IMG/VR virus record: IMGVR_UViG_3300006117_000001
Coordinates: 1-64,000 of that record
Reading direction: 5' to 3' (one strand)
DNA length: 64,000 nucleotides
DNA from: a virus
Below are positions 49,613-58,221 of this stretch, piece by piece; the stretch's first letter is position 1; every line of letters starts with the position of its first letter. Both the position numbers and the translations under genes were made by a program. The notes under the pieces are model-generated. The model did not search any database, was not told where the DNA came from, and saw only the letters and a list, made by a program, of their open reading frames with translations.

Positions 49613-50029
49613 ATGAAGCAATGCACTAGTTGCAAAGAAATAAAGCCAAAAGAGCAGTTTTTAAAAGATAACAAAAATAAAGACGGTTTGCGTTATGAAT
49701 GTAAACCATGTCATAATTTGCGAAATAGACTTTGGCATAAAAATAATAAAGAACGCGGAAAAAACAATTATTTAAAACGCTTATATGGCATAACTTTGCA
49801 AGAAAAGTTAAAAATGGCAAAACTTCAAAATAATAAATGCGCTATTTGTAATAAAGAATTTGTTGAAGAAGTTGATATTTGCGTGGACCACAACCATGAT
49901 ACTGGAGTAATAAGACAACTTCTTTGCAATCCATGTAATCGAGGGCTAGGACAATTTCAAGATTCCGCGCAAATATTAAAGTCTGCTATAATGTATTTAA
50001 ACAAACACGCTAAAAAGGAAGCTGCATGA
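49613..50029 (+). CDS. Recombination endonuclease VII
   Basis: 138 residues from ATG 49613 (MKQCTSCKEIKPKEQFLKDN). N-terminal CTSC...CKPC zinc finger, then LYGITLQEKLKMAKLQNNKC, AICNKEF, VDHNHDTGVIRQLLCNPCNR (the Endo VII His/Asn site and second Cys pair) and GLGQFQDSAQILKSAIMYL. Resolves branched DNA in T4; stand-alone copies like this can also act as homing nucleases. Leader has a hairpin GCCAGTG/CACTGGC at 49561-49580. Confidence 0.9.
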   Translation: MKQCTSCKEIKPKEQFLKDNKNKDGLRYECKPCHNLRNRLWHKNNKERGKNNYLKRLYGITLQEKLKMAKLQNNKCAICNKEFVEEVDICVDHNHDTGVIRQLLCNPCNRGLGQFQDSAQILKSAIMYLNKHAKKEAA

Positions 50030-51156
50030 CTTTCCATTCTGTACTATCCCCATCATCTAGTGCCCGTTGGCTAGCCTGCCCCCCTTCAGTACGACTGTGC
50101 GAAAATCTTCCAGATATAGTTAAGCCCGAGGGTTCGTTTGATTATGCCGCTCAAGGTACAGCAGCCCATGAACTTGGAGAAGCAAAATTACGTTTGGTTT
50201 TTAATCAAATAACACAGGAAGAATATGAAGCAGCTTACGAAGAAATCAAAAAGAGTGAGTATTACGACGAAGAACTCGAACACTACACAGACACCTATGT
50301 CAATTACGTTCGTAGTCAAGTGGGTTCAGAAGACACTGTCTACATTGAAACACGTGTGGACTACTCAGATTACGTCCCTGAAGGAACGGGTAGCGCTGAT
50401 TGTATTATCATTGGACCTGCCGAATGTCACGTCCTCGACTACAAGCACGGGATGGTGCCAGTCAGTGCCATCTCTAACAGTCAAATGCGACTCTACGCCG
50501 TTGGAGCAATTAGTAAGTTTGAAGAAAAATACCCAAACATCAAAAACATTAAATACACCATTGTCCAGCCAAGAGCAGAAAACATCAGCTTTGAGGAAAC
50601 CTCGAAAGAAAAGCTCCTCCTCTGGGCAGACACCATTGTCAGAAAAAAAGCCAAGCAAGCGTGGGTCGGTAGTGGCAATTTCCAAGCCGGCGACCATTGC
50701 AAGTACTGCAAAGCCAAAGCCACGTGCAAAACCCGTCAAGAGCAAATTGACGAAATTGCCAAGTTAGATTTTAGAGATCCTCAATTACTTAGCGATGCAG
50801 AAGTGGCAAGTGTTTTAGAAAAAGCAGAGCAATTAAAAACTTGGGTTACGGATGTACAAGAATATCTGTTAGCCAAAGCAATCAATCAGGGTGAAGTCCC
50901 TAACGGTTACAAACTCTCCACCACTGTAACTCACCGCAAGATTAGCGACCATGCTTTGGCTGCTGTAGTGCTCAAAGAAAAGGGTATGAGCGAAGAGGTA
51001 ATCTGGGAGCCACGCAAATTAAAGTCTATAGCTGCCTTGGAGAAGCTAGGACCTAAAGGTCAAATCACCGCTTGGCTAGGTGACTTAGTGTTGCGTCCAG
51101 ATGGCCAGCCTAAATTAGTTAAAGTCAAAGAGACCGCAGAGGATGATTTTAAATGA
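50026..51156 (+). CDS. PD-(D/E)XK exonuclease, DUF2800 type
   Basis: 376 residues. Start LSPSSSARWLACPPSVRLCE, AAQGTAAHELGEAKL (His motif), GTGSADCIIIGPAECHVLDY then KHG (D and DxK catalytic motif), QMRLYAVGA (Gln motif), and a CKYCKAKATC cluster near 230 that may bind iron-sulfur as in Cas4/AddB relatives. Likely a recombination exonuclease acting with the ssDNA-binding-like protein at 51681. ATGA overlap with Endo VII. Confidence 0.85.
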   Translation: MTFHSVLSPSSSARWLACPPSVRLCENLPDIVKPEGSFDYAAQGTAAHELGEAKLRLVFNQITQEEYEAAYEEIKKSEYYDEELEHYTDTYVNYVRSQVGSEDTVYIETRVDYSDYVPEGTGSADCIIIGPAECHVLDYKHGMVPVSAISNSQMRLYAVGAISKFEEKYPNIKNIKYTIVQPRAENISFEETSKEKLLLWADTIVRKKAKQAWVGSGNFQAGDHCKYCKAKATCKTRQEQIDEIAKLDFRDPQLLSDAEVASVLEKAEQLKTWVTDVQEYLLAKAINQGEVPNGYKLSTTVTHRKISDHALAAVVLKEKGMSEEVIWEPRKLKSIAALEKLGPKGQITAWLGDLVLRPDGQPKLVKVKETAEDDFK

Positions 51157-51296
51157 GTACTTGGTTAATAGCAGCAATGGGTGTCGTGTATTTTGTCGTG
51201 GCGATAGATCAATTTATGAAAGGTGGTATTGGTACCGGCATCATGTTCCTTGGTTACGCCATGGGTAATGTTGGACTCGTCATGGTAGCAAAATAA
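51153..51296 (+). CDS. Small two-pass membrane protein
   Basis: 47 residues with hydrophobic stretches WLIAAMGVVYFVVAI and IMFLGYAMGNVGLVMV. Overlaps the DUF2800 gene by 4 bp. Widespread tiny membrane protein pattern; unknown role. Confidence 0.65.
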   Translation: MSTWLIAAMGVVYFVVAIDQFMKGGIGTGIMFLGYAMGNVGLVMVAK

Positions 51297-51311
51297 CAAT
51301 AAGAGGTACCT

Positions 51312-51569
51312 ATGATGGTGCAATGCTATGGTTCGGAATTTGAAATTCCAGACCAGCTTATAGATAAGTATTTTAAAGATTTTGATGGATTACCAGGAAG
51401 TGGATTACGCGAAAACATTTGCCAAATCAGAGATTCTATTTACGAAATTGTAGATATTGTTGAAGAGGATCCGGATGTTTTGCACGAAGCAGAATACCTA
51501 AAAGACTTTATGCAGGCGCTTGCTATGAAACAAGCATTACAAAATCACGGAATTTTATACGACGCATAA
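51312..51569 (+). CDS. Small acidic protein
   Basis: 85 residues (two adjacent ATGs; MVQCYGSEFEIPDQLIDKYF). Acidic and helical (IYEIVDIVEEDPDVLHEAEY). AAGAGG site. Last gene before promoter P9. Confidence 0.65.
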   Translation: MMVQCYGSEFEIPDQLIDKYFKDFDGLPGSGLRENICQIRDSIYEIVDIVEEDPDVLHEAEYLKDFMQALAMKQALQNHGILYDA

Positions 51570-51602
51570 ATCTCACATGGTGGAATAACAAGTAACAAAT
51601 TT

Positions 51603-51612
51603 GCGTATTAGT
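51603..51612 (+). promoter_or_regulatory. Phage promoter P9: TATTAGT without GGGCGG
   Basis: Exact GCGTATTAGT; TATTAG 51606-51611. Predicted +1 is A at 51619. The 62-nt leader contains a hairpin GTACTGG/CCAGTAC (51631-51657) just before AAAAAGG and the ATG. The transcript would end at the terminator 52217-52252, making a one-gene unit. Confidence 0.75.
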
Positions 51613-51680
51613 ACAGTTAGTAAAGGGTAGACGTACTGGCCCCTATTGAAGTCCAGTACTTATGTTAAAAAGGTAATATC

Positions 51681-52199
51681 ATGACTCAAACTACTAAAGT
51701 AAAAATCGTTACTGGTAAAGTACGTTTCTCTTACGCTAACTTGTTTGCCCCAAAAGCTTCTGTAGAAGGCGGCACTCCAAAGTATTCAGTATCCATCATT
51801 ATCCCTAAAACAGACAAAGAGACTATTGCCAAATTGCAAAAAGCATTTGATGATACTAAGACTGCAGCAGCAGCCTACTTTGGTGGTTCTGTTCCAAAAA
51901 ATCTAAAAGGTGGTTTGCGTGACGGTGATCTAGAAAAAGACGATCCAGCATACGCAGGTTGCTATTTCATCAACGCAAACTCAGTGCAAAAGCCTGGTGT
52001 TGTTGATGCAGATCTCAATCCTATTTTAGATCAATCAGAGTTTTACAGCGGTTGCTATGGTCGTGCATCAATCACGTTTTATCCTTACAACGCTCAAGGC
52101 TCAAAAGGTATTGCGTGTGGTTTGAATAATGTCCAAAAAATGGAAGATGGTGAGAAGTTAGGTGGTTCTACTAACGCAGCAGCAGATTTCGCAGTTTAA
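51681..52199 (+). CDS. ssDNA-binding-like protein, DUF2815
   Basis: 172 residues. KIVTGKVRFSYANLFAPKAS, KYSVSIIIPKTDKETIAKLQ, LRDGDLEKDDPAYAGCYFIN, SGCYGRASITFYPYNAQGSK and CGLNNVQKM form the DUF2815 pattern, regarded as an OB-fold ssDNA-binding protein in phages. Own promoter and terminator suggest high expression, as expected for a coating protein. Confidence 0.9.
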   Translation: MTQTTKVKIVTGKVRFSYANLFAPKASVEGGTPKYSVSIIIPKTDKETIAKLQKAFDDTKTAAAAYFGGSVPKNLKGGLRDGDLEKDDPAYAGCYFINANSVQKPGVVDADLNPILDQSEFYSGCYGRASITFYPYNAQGSKGIACGLNNVQKMEDGEKLGGSTNAAADFAV

Positions 52200-52216
52200 T
52201 AGTTTTTAGTAGTACA

Positions 52217-52252
52217 GGGGAGTGTCCGTAGAAACTGCGGCCTCCCTTTTTT
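52217..52252 (+). terminator. Rho-independent terminator after the ssDNA-binding gene
   Basis: Two-part stem GGGAG/CTCCC and CCGTAG/CTGCGG with an AAA loop, followed by TTTTTT (52247-52252). 17 bp after the stop. Confidence 0.9.
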
Positions 52253-52279
52253 GTCAACTCATCATTTAAAGAATAATAA

Positions 52280-52705
52280 ATGGACCAGTATTACGTGTAC
52301 CAGCACATAGATCCCGACACCGGTGAACTGCTTTACATTGGAATGGGAAGTTATGAACGAGCTTGGCTATGCCGAGGTTCTAACAGAAAGAAAAACCACC
52401 AAGAAAGATTGAATGAGTTATTTGCGTTAGGCTATACAATGCAAGATGTTGTAAGCATAATAGCAAGCGGTTTAAATAAAGCTTCAGCGTTAAACTTAGA
52501 GTTGATTAAAATTGAAAAATTTAAACCAAGGTTTAATAATTTAAGTAACCCAGATTGGAAATATCCATCAAAATTTACCGATGAAGTTGTAACAATGGTG
52601 AAAGCGTTAACAAAAATGGGGTATGGATCACAGAACATTGCTTTTTTAATGGGCGGTGATAAAAATAAAAATGCAATGACAATTTGGAGATTAAACAATG
52701 GTTAA
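52280..52705 (+). CDS. GIY-YIG homing endonuclease with helix-turn-helix end
   Basis: 141 residues. YYVYQHIDPDTGELLYIGMG is the GIY-YIG start, SYERAWLCRGSNRKKNHQER carries the catalytic-type Arg, and a Glu-containing helix follows (LNLELIKIEKFKPRFNN). The end KALTKMGYGSQNIAFLMGGD resembles a DNA-binding helix-turn-helix. Overlaps the start of the reductase gene by 8 bp. Confidence 0.85.
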   Translation: MDQYYVYQHIDPDTGELLYIGMGSYERAWLCRGSNRKKNHQERLNELFALGYTMQDVVSIIASGLNKASALNLELIKIEKFKPRFNNLSNPDWKYPSKFTDEVVTMVKALTKMGYGSQNIAFLMGGDKNKNAMTIWRLNNG

Positions 52706-54581
52706 GATGGATCAGTACATGGAATATATCGCGGCAAGTCGTTACGCCCGATTCGTTGACGAAAAAGGTCGTCGTGAAAACTGGAGTGAGACTGTAGATC
52801 GTTACGTTGACTATATTTTTAGCCGTACACCAGCAATACAAGAAAATACCAAATTAAAAACCGAAATTCGTAGTGCCATTTTTAACTTAGAATTGATGCC
52901 TTCCATGCGAGCCATGATGACGGCAGGAAAGAGTGCTGACCGTGATAATACGTGCGTTTATAACTGCAGTTATCTCCCTGTGGACGACCCCAAAAGCTTT
53001 GACGAAAGCATGTTTATTTTGCTCTGCGGAACTGGCGTTGGATTCTCGGTTGAATCCAAGTACATTAACCGTCTGCCCGAAGTGCCAGAAAAGTTGTTTG
53101 ATTCAGAGCACACCATCGTCGTACACGACAGCAAAGAAGGCTGGGCAAAGTCATTGCGTTTACTCCTTGCCCACCTCTGGTCCGGAGAAATCCCCCGATG
53201 GAATGTTGAGTCCGTCCGCCCCGCCGGAGCACGACTCAAAACTTTTGGTGGAAGAGCTTCTGGGCCGCAACCACTAGTAGACCTGTTTGAGTTTGCTGTT
53301 GCTATGTTTAAAGGTGCTAAGGGTCGCAAACTAAACTCCCTAGAGTGCCACGATCTAATGTGCAAAATTGGTGAGGTAGTTGTGGTCGGTGGTGTTCGCC
53401 GTTCTGCTATGATATCATTATCAGACTTAGACGATGAAAGGATTCGATATGCAAAAGCTGGACCATGGTGGGAAACCGCTCCGCACAGAGCTCTTGCGAA
53501 CAACAGTGCGGTGTATTCAGAAACACCTACTGTCGGAAAGTTCATGGAAGAATGGCTATCACTTTACAACTCCCATTCCGGTGAACGAGGCATTTTTAAT
53601 CGGGAGGCTGCTAAAAAGACGGTTGAAAAATACGGGCATCGAGATAGTAATTTTGAATTCGGAACAAATCCGTGCAGTGAGATCATTCTCCGACCATACC
53701 AATTTTGCAATCTTAGTGAATGTGTAGTACGCCATGACGACAACAGAGAAACACTACTGCGCAAAGTGCGCCTCGCCTCTATCTTGGGTACCATCCAGTC
53801 TACCTTCACCAAGTTCCCCTATTTGCGCAAGGTGTGGCAGAGAAATACTGAAGAAGAGCGGTTATTGGGTGTTTCCCTCACCGGAATCTATGATAATCCC
53901 CTTCTCGCAACACAAGGAGACAAATTAAATGAGTTACTTACCGAGCTTCGAGAGGAAGCTAGACGAGCCAACGAAGAGTTTGCAGAGCTGCTTGGAATAC
54001 CTAAGAGTGCTGCAATTACTTGCGTTAAGCCCAGTGGAACCGTCAGCCAACTCGTTGATAGCGCTTCTGGAATCCACCCTAGACACTCTAAATTCTACAT
54101 CCGCAGAGTTAGAGGAGATAAGAAAGACCCTCTCACCCAATTCTTAATCCAACAAGGAATCCCAAATGAAGCCTGCGTTTACAAACCCGATCAGACTGTC
54201 GTATTTAGTTTCCCTCAAAGAGCGCCTGAAGGACTTACTCGGAGTGATGTTACTCCGATTAGCCATCTGGAGCTATGGCTTACTTATCAAAGGCACTGGT
54301 GCCACCATAAACCTAGTGTTACAATCTCCGTCGAAGAAAAAGACTGGCCGAGCGTCGGCGCGTGGACATGGGAAAACTTCAGTGAAATCTCCGGTGTTTC
54401 CTATCTTCCCTATGACGGAGGAACGTATCGCCAGGCGCCGTACGAAGAGTGTAGCGAAGAAGACTACAACAAGCTCAAAGCCAACATCCCGCAAATCAAC
54501 TGGGAAGACTTCAAAGAAAACACCGACAACGTCGAAGGCGCCCAAACTTTAGCTTGTAGCGCCGGAAGTTGCGAAATATAA
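52698..54581 (+). CDS. nrdJ: Class II ribonucleotide reductase, monomeric, B12-dependent
   Basis: 627 residues. Makes deoxyribonucleotides from ribonucleotides using adenosylcobalamin. NTCVYNCSYLPVDD (first redox Cys region), NPCSEIILRPYQFCNLSECV near 323 (NPC-E catalytic residues), VKPSGTVSQLVDSASGIHPR and the C-terminal shuttle Cys pair CSAGSC are all present. No 2-iron subunit or effector ATP cone is seen, consistent with the small monomeric RTPR type. ATG 52698 has GGAG upstream. Confidence 0.9.
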   Translation: MVKMDQYMEYIAASRYARFVDEKGRRENWSETVDRYVDYIFSRTPAIQENTKLKTEIRSAIFNLELMPSMRAMMTAGKSADRDNTCVYNCSYLPVDDPKSFDESMFILLCGTGVGFSVESKYINRLPEVPEKLFDSEHTIVVHDSKEGWAKSLRLLLAHLWSGEIPRWNVESVRPAGARLKTFGGRASGPQPLVDLFEFAVAMFKGAKGRKLNSLECHDLMCKIGEVVVVGGVRRSAMISLSDLDDERIRYAKAGPWWETAPHRALANNSAVYSETPTVGKFMEEWLSLYNSHSGERGIFNREAAKKTVEKYGHRDSNFEFGTNPCSEIILRPYQFCNLSECVVRHDDNRETLLRKVRLASILGTIQSTFTKFPYLRKVWQRNTEEERLLGVSLTGIYDNPLLATQGDKLNELLTELREEARRANEEFAELLGIPKSAAITCVKPSGTVSQLVDSASGIHPRHSKFYIRRVRGDKKDPLTQFLIQQGIPNEACVYKPDQTVVFSFPQRAPEGLTRSDVTPISHLELWLTYQRHWCHHKPSVTISVEEKDWPSVGAWTWENFSEISGVSYLPYDGGTYRQAPYEECSEEDYNKLKANIPQINWEDFKENTDNVEGAQTLACSAGSCEI

Positions 54582-54721
54582 CCTACTAGAATATAATTTG
54601 CACACAAAATGTAGTTTGTTCAGACAGTGCAGTAGTAACAAAGAACACGGAGCGGTTACCCCCGTCTGCATAGGTAACCCCATTTAATTACCGACACGTC
54701 GGTTTGCCATAGGAGCATAGT

Positions 54722-55177
54722 ATGAAAACCTGTAATAAATGCAGTATCTCAAAACCACTAAATTGTTTTTCTATTAGGAAAAGTACATCAGACGGTTTTC
54801 AATGGTGGTGCAAAGAATGTAAAAAACATCACGACGCAAAACGATTTTTAGTTCCTAAAGACAGATCTAAGTTTTTAATAAACTCTGCAAAATCCCGAAC
54901 AAAACGTTGGGGTGGCTCTGTAACAATATCTGCCGAATGGATAGAATCTAAAATTGCTAACGGAGTATGTGAAGTAACTGGCATACCGTTTGATTTAAAT
55001 CCAAGCAACTTTAAAAGGATGAACCCTTTTGCCCCATCGTTAGACAGAATAGACAGCGGAAACCGCGATTATTCTGAAGCAAATACACGCGTAGTTTTAG
55101 CTTCTGTAAACGTCGCATTAGGTGAATGGGGCCTTGAAGTTATGAAACCTATTTTTAAAAAGTTAGGAGAACTTTGA
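54722..55177 (+). CDS. HNH-like homing endonuclease
   Basis: 151 residues. N-terminal zinc finger CNKCSISKPLNCF...WWCKECKK, then a basic linker and NGVCEVTGIPFDL, PFAPSLDRIDSGNRDYSEAN with TRVVLASVNVALGEWGLE, the C..TG..F....APSLDRI....GY pattern of HNH nucleases. Sits between nrdJ and the polymerase, frequent homing targets. The 140-bp leader has a GGTTACC/GGTAACC hairpin (about 54654-54680). Confidence 0.8.
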   Translation: MKTCNKCSISKPLNCFSIRKSTSDGFQWWCKECKKHHDAKRFLVPKDRSKFLINSAKSRTKRWGGSVTISAEWIESKIANGVCEVTGIPFDLNPSNFKRMNPFAPSLDRIDSGNRDYSEANTRVVLASVNVALGEWGLEVMKPIFKKLGEL

Positions 55178-57066
55178 TGCTAGTTAATCTTGACTTTGAA
55201 ACGCGGAGCCATATTGACTTGGCAGAGCAGGGTCTTGATGTTTATGCCGCAGATTCATCAACCGAAGTGCTTTGCATGGCGTACTCTATTGATGGTGGTT
55301 TAGTAAAATTATGGACTCCGACAACGCAATTGCCACAATTTATGTATGACAAAACTACCAAGTTTCAAGGGTGGAATGTCATGTTTGAGTGGCATATTAT
55401 TAAATATGTACTTGGGTTGGATGTAGAAATTGAGCAGTGCATTGACTCTATGGCCATAGCAGCGGCCAATAACATACCCCAGTCTCTTGGTGACGCGTCT
55501 ATCTTTATGGATGCCGAGCACAAAAAAGATACCCGTGGTAGATACCTCATTCAGAAGCTCTGTAAGCCAATGAAAAACGGCACGTTTAATGAAGATCCAG
55601 AACTAATGCGGGAGATGTTTAATTACTGCGCAGACGACGTCCGTGCGGAGATGTCAATTGTAGCCGATTTAAGGCCCCTTACAGCCTCCGAACAGCAAAT
55701 TTGGGAGCTTACCCAGCGCATCAATCTCCTTGGAGTGCCGGTGGATCCAAACGAGCTCCACAATGCCGTCTTAGCAGTTACAAGGGCTCAGGACCAACTA
55801 GACAACGAGTGCCTTGCCCTGACTGGTTGTAAGCCCTCTGAGCGGGCTAAATTACTAGAATGGTTAAATAAGAGAGGCGCTGGATTGGACGATCTGACCG
55901 CCGAGACCGTTACAAAAATGCTGCAGTGCAGCAATTTAGACCTACAGATTAAACGCGCCTTAGAGTTAAGGCAAGAAGGGTCACAGACTTCTGTGGCTAA
56001 ATATCAAAAGATGATGGAGATACAACGTGAAGGAAAGATTAGGAATACACTGGTATATCATGGCGCTAGTACTGGCCGCTGGGCGAGCCGTGGTGGGCTC
56101 AATTTGCAGAATATTGCTCGTCCCACAATCTCGGATGAGGCAATTGAGGCGGCAATACCAAAAGTCTTTGAGATGGGAGTGGGAACAATGTCAGAGCTAT
56201 CCTCTCTCGTCCGCTCCGCCATATTGGCACCTAACGGCAAAACCTTCGTTGACGTGGATTTTAGCTCAATTGAAAACCGAGTTGGGGTTTGGCTCGCAGG
56301 ACAAAACGACAAAGTCGAATTGTTCCGGAAAGGATTAGATGAGTATAAAGTATTCGCTTCAGAAAGCCTGTACCGCATCAGCTATGATGAAGTCACGAAG
56401 GAACAACGCCAGATTAGCAAGTCTGCGGTCCTTGGCGCGATGTTTGGTCAAGGAGCTAAAGGTCTTGTTAAGTATGCTGAGGGGATGGGGGTCAGTCTGA
56501 CTGAGGCTCAGGCAAAGAATGCTGTAGATAATTACCGAGCGTCGTATGCGAAGGTGAAGCTTCTTTGGAGTTTATGCGAGACTGCTGCCATCGACGCAGT
56601 TCAGAATCCCGGAACTGCTTTCGCGGCTGGTCATAAGATAAAGATGAAATCGGTGAAACAGGTTTTATGGATGCAATTACCATCAGGTCGCCTTATCTGC
56701 TGGCAAAGGCCAGAGCTCGAGTTGCTCACCACACCATGGGGGCAAGAGAAGTTGGGTATTACTGTCCACAGCCAAAACACATTCACTCGGCAGTGGACTC
56801 GCAATCAGCTGATTGGTAGCAACATATTTCAATCTGCCGTACAGGGAACGGCACGTGATTTTTTGACAGACGCAACACTCAATATTATGAAAGCCGGGTA
56901 TCAAGTAATCAATTTGATCCATGACGAGTTTCTCCTTTTAGCCGATGAGGCTAATGCAGAACAGACTTTGGAGGATGTACTGAATTTGGTAACTAAACCA
57001 CCAGCTTGGGCGCCAGATATGCCGTTAGCCGCAGAGGGCTGGGTCAGTAAACGCTACAGAAAGTAA
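55177..57066 (+). CDS. DNA polymerase, family A
   Basis: 629 residues from ATG 55177 (MLVNLDFETRSHIDLAEQGL). 3'-5' exonuclease start NLDFETR and CIDSMAIAA; polymerase motif A VDFSSIENRV at about 357, motif B KSAVLGAMFGQGAKG at about 412, motif C LIHDEFLL at about 583. Replicative enzyme; small compared with Pol I (no 5' nuclease). AGGAG site; TGATG overlap with the HNH gene. Its stop abuts the stop of the opposing gene at 57067. Confidence 0.95.
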   Translation: MLVNLDFETRSHIDLAEQGLDVYAADSSTEVLCMAYSIDGGLVKLWTPTTQLPQFMYDKTTKFQGWNVMFEWHIIKYVLGLDVEIEQCIDSMAIAAANNIPQSLGDASIFMDAEHKKDTRGRYLIQKLCKPMKNGTFNEDPELMREMFNYCADDVRAEMSIVADLRPLTASEQQIWELTQRINLLGVPVDPNELHNAVLAVTRAQDQLDNECLALTGCKPSERAKLLEWLNKRGAGLDDLTAETVTKMLQCSNLDLQIKRALELRQEGSQTSVAKYQKMMEIQREGKIRNTLVYHGASTGRWASRGGLNLQNIARPTISDEAIEAAIPKVFEMGVGTMSELSSLVRSAILAPNGKTFVDVDFSSIENRVGVWLAGQNDKVELFRKGLDEYKVFASESLYRISYDEVTKEQRQISKSAVLGAMFGQGAKGLVKYAEGMGVSLTEAQAKNAVDNYRASYAKVKLLWSLCETAAIDAVQNPGTAFAAGHKIKMKSVKQVLWMQLPSGRLICWQRPELELLTTPWGQEKLGITVHSQNTFTRQWTRNQLIGSNIFQSAVQGTARDFLTDATLNIMKAGYQVINLIHDEFLLLADEANAEQTLEDVLNLVTKPPAWAPDMPLAAEGWVSKRYRK

Positions 57067-58221
57067 TTAGCGGTTAAGTGGGCTATCAGGATTAAAAGGA
57101 TTCATTGTGCCTGGAGTAAATCCAGCACCACCGGATGCACCTTTTGACGGCGGTGTATTTTTGACTATTGGGCTGCCAGGTATGCTTGGGTCTCTGCCCA
57201 TATCAATTAAACGTTCTGTATAGGTTCTTGGCTGAGCAGGTTGGTTTTTTTGAGCCCATTCCCTAAGCTGGCGTTGTATCTCTTCAAGTGTAGGGGGTTG
57301 ACCACCTGCAGCAAGATACACTAAACCACCTTGTGCGTAGGCATTGCCCATCGCATCAACGCGGCTATAATCTTCTGGAGCACCATGCTCAATTTGTCCA
57401 CGGGCCATAGCGTCACGATATGCGTTAATAGCCTCAGCAGACAAACCAACACCAGTGCCAATTACTTTAGCAGCAGGGTGTGGTAACAGTGTTGATGCAG
57501 TACCTAACGCACCAACGCCGCTAATTACTGCACCTGGGATATCGCCTTGAACAACACCACGATTATATGCGTCAGTAGCTTGCATTCCAGCACCAGCACC
57601 AACTAAGCCACGACCCAATAAGGATCCAACGCCACCAATAAATGGTAGCTTGTAGTCATATACCCCACGTGCAAAGTTGGCAATGTCTGATAATCCACCA
57701 GGCATTATCTTAGCAGCAATGCGTTGTGCTGCCGTAGCATTTTCTGGTAAAGCTTTTATTGCTGGTTCTGCACCTGCTCTAGTAAATCCAGGGTATTTTT
57801 TATGAAGAGCTGATTCTTGACGAACTTTCTTAGCTGCTTCTAATTGGGCTTCATTGTAATTTCTCCAATTTTCCAAGCTAGACTCAACACTTCGGCCACG
57901 AGGATTAAATGGAGTATGCCCTTCAGGCAACTCACCCACAACAGGTCCGCGACTCAACGGTCCGGCCGCTTGTGTCCGACCTTGTTGCACTGCTTTTATT
58001 CCAGACTCAACCATTGGGCGAGCTATAGCTCCAGCGCTAGCGCCTACAGCAGCAGGTAACACTGGACTAGCTAATTCTCGTGGGTCAAAAGTTTTAATTT
58101 CAGGAAATTCTTGAGGTTTAGCAGATTCAAGATACGAACTTAATTTAGAAACATCTTCTGTTCTGCCTTCTTTATCGGCAACCCTAATAGCTTCGTAAAT
58201 GTCTGAAAAATCTTGTGCCAT
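57067..58221 (-). CDS. Virion-cluster protein of unknown function
   Basis: 384 residues (MAQDFSDIYEAIRVADKEGR). Helical charged start, Pro/Ala/Gly-rich centre with a hydrophobic Gly-rich segment (VLPAAVGASAGAIARPMVES and LPFIGGVGSLLGRGLVGAGA), end NPFNPDSPLNR. Together with the next three genes it looks like a set of ejected or internal virion proteins. Membrane-active Gly-rich helices would fit DNA-ejection proteins; this is inference. Confidence 0.65.
   Translation of the reverse strand: MAQDFSDIYEAIRVADKEGRTEDVSKLSSYLESAKPQEFPEIKTFDPRELASPVLPAAVGASAGAIARPMVESGIKAVQQGRTQAAGPLSRGPVVGELPEGHTPFNPRGRSVESSLENWRNYNEAQLEAAKKVRQESALHKKYPGFTRAGAEPAIKALPENATAAQRIAAKIMPGGLSDIANFARGVYDYKLPFIGGVGSLLGRGLVGAGAGMQATDAYNRGVVQGDIPGAVISGVGALGTASTLLPHPAAKVIGTGVGLSAEAINAYRDAMARGQIEHGAPEDYSRVDAMGNAYAQGGLVYLAAGGQPPTLEEIQRQLREWAQKNQPAQPRTYTERLIDMGRDPSIPGSPIVKNTPPSKGASGGAGFTPGTMNPFNPDSPLNR

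Noticed and set aside
52970-53545. 191-codon ORF opposite nrdJ
   Set aside because: Antisense shadow of a highly conserved reductase gene.
54582-54721. Additional tRNA or riboswitch before the HNH gene at 54722
   Set aside because: There are small hairpins, but no cloverleaf or recognisable riboswitch core.
33034-57066. Lysogeny module (integrase, excisionase, CI-like repressor, att site)
   Set aside because: No recombinase or repressor-like gene was found; nothing supports a temperate lifestyle from this window.
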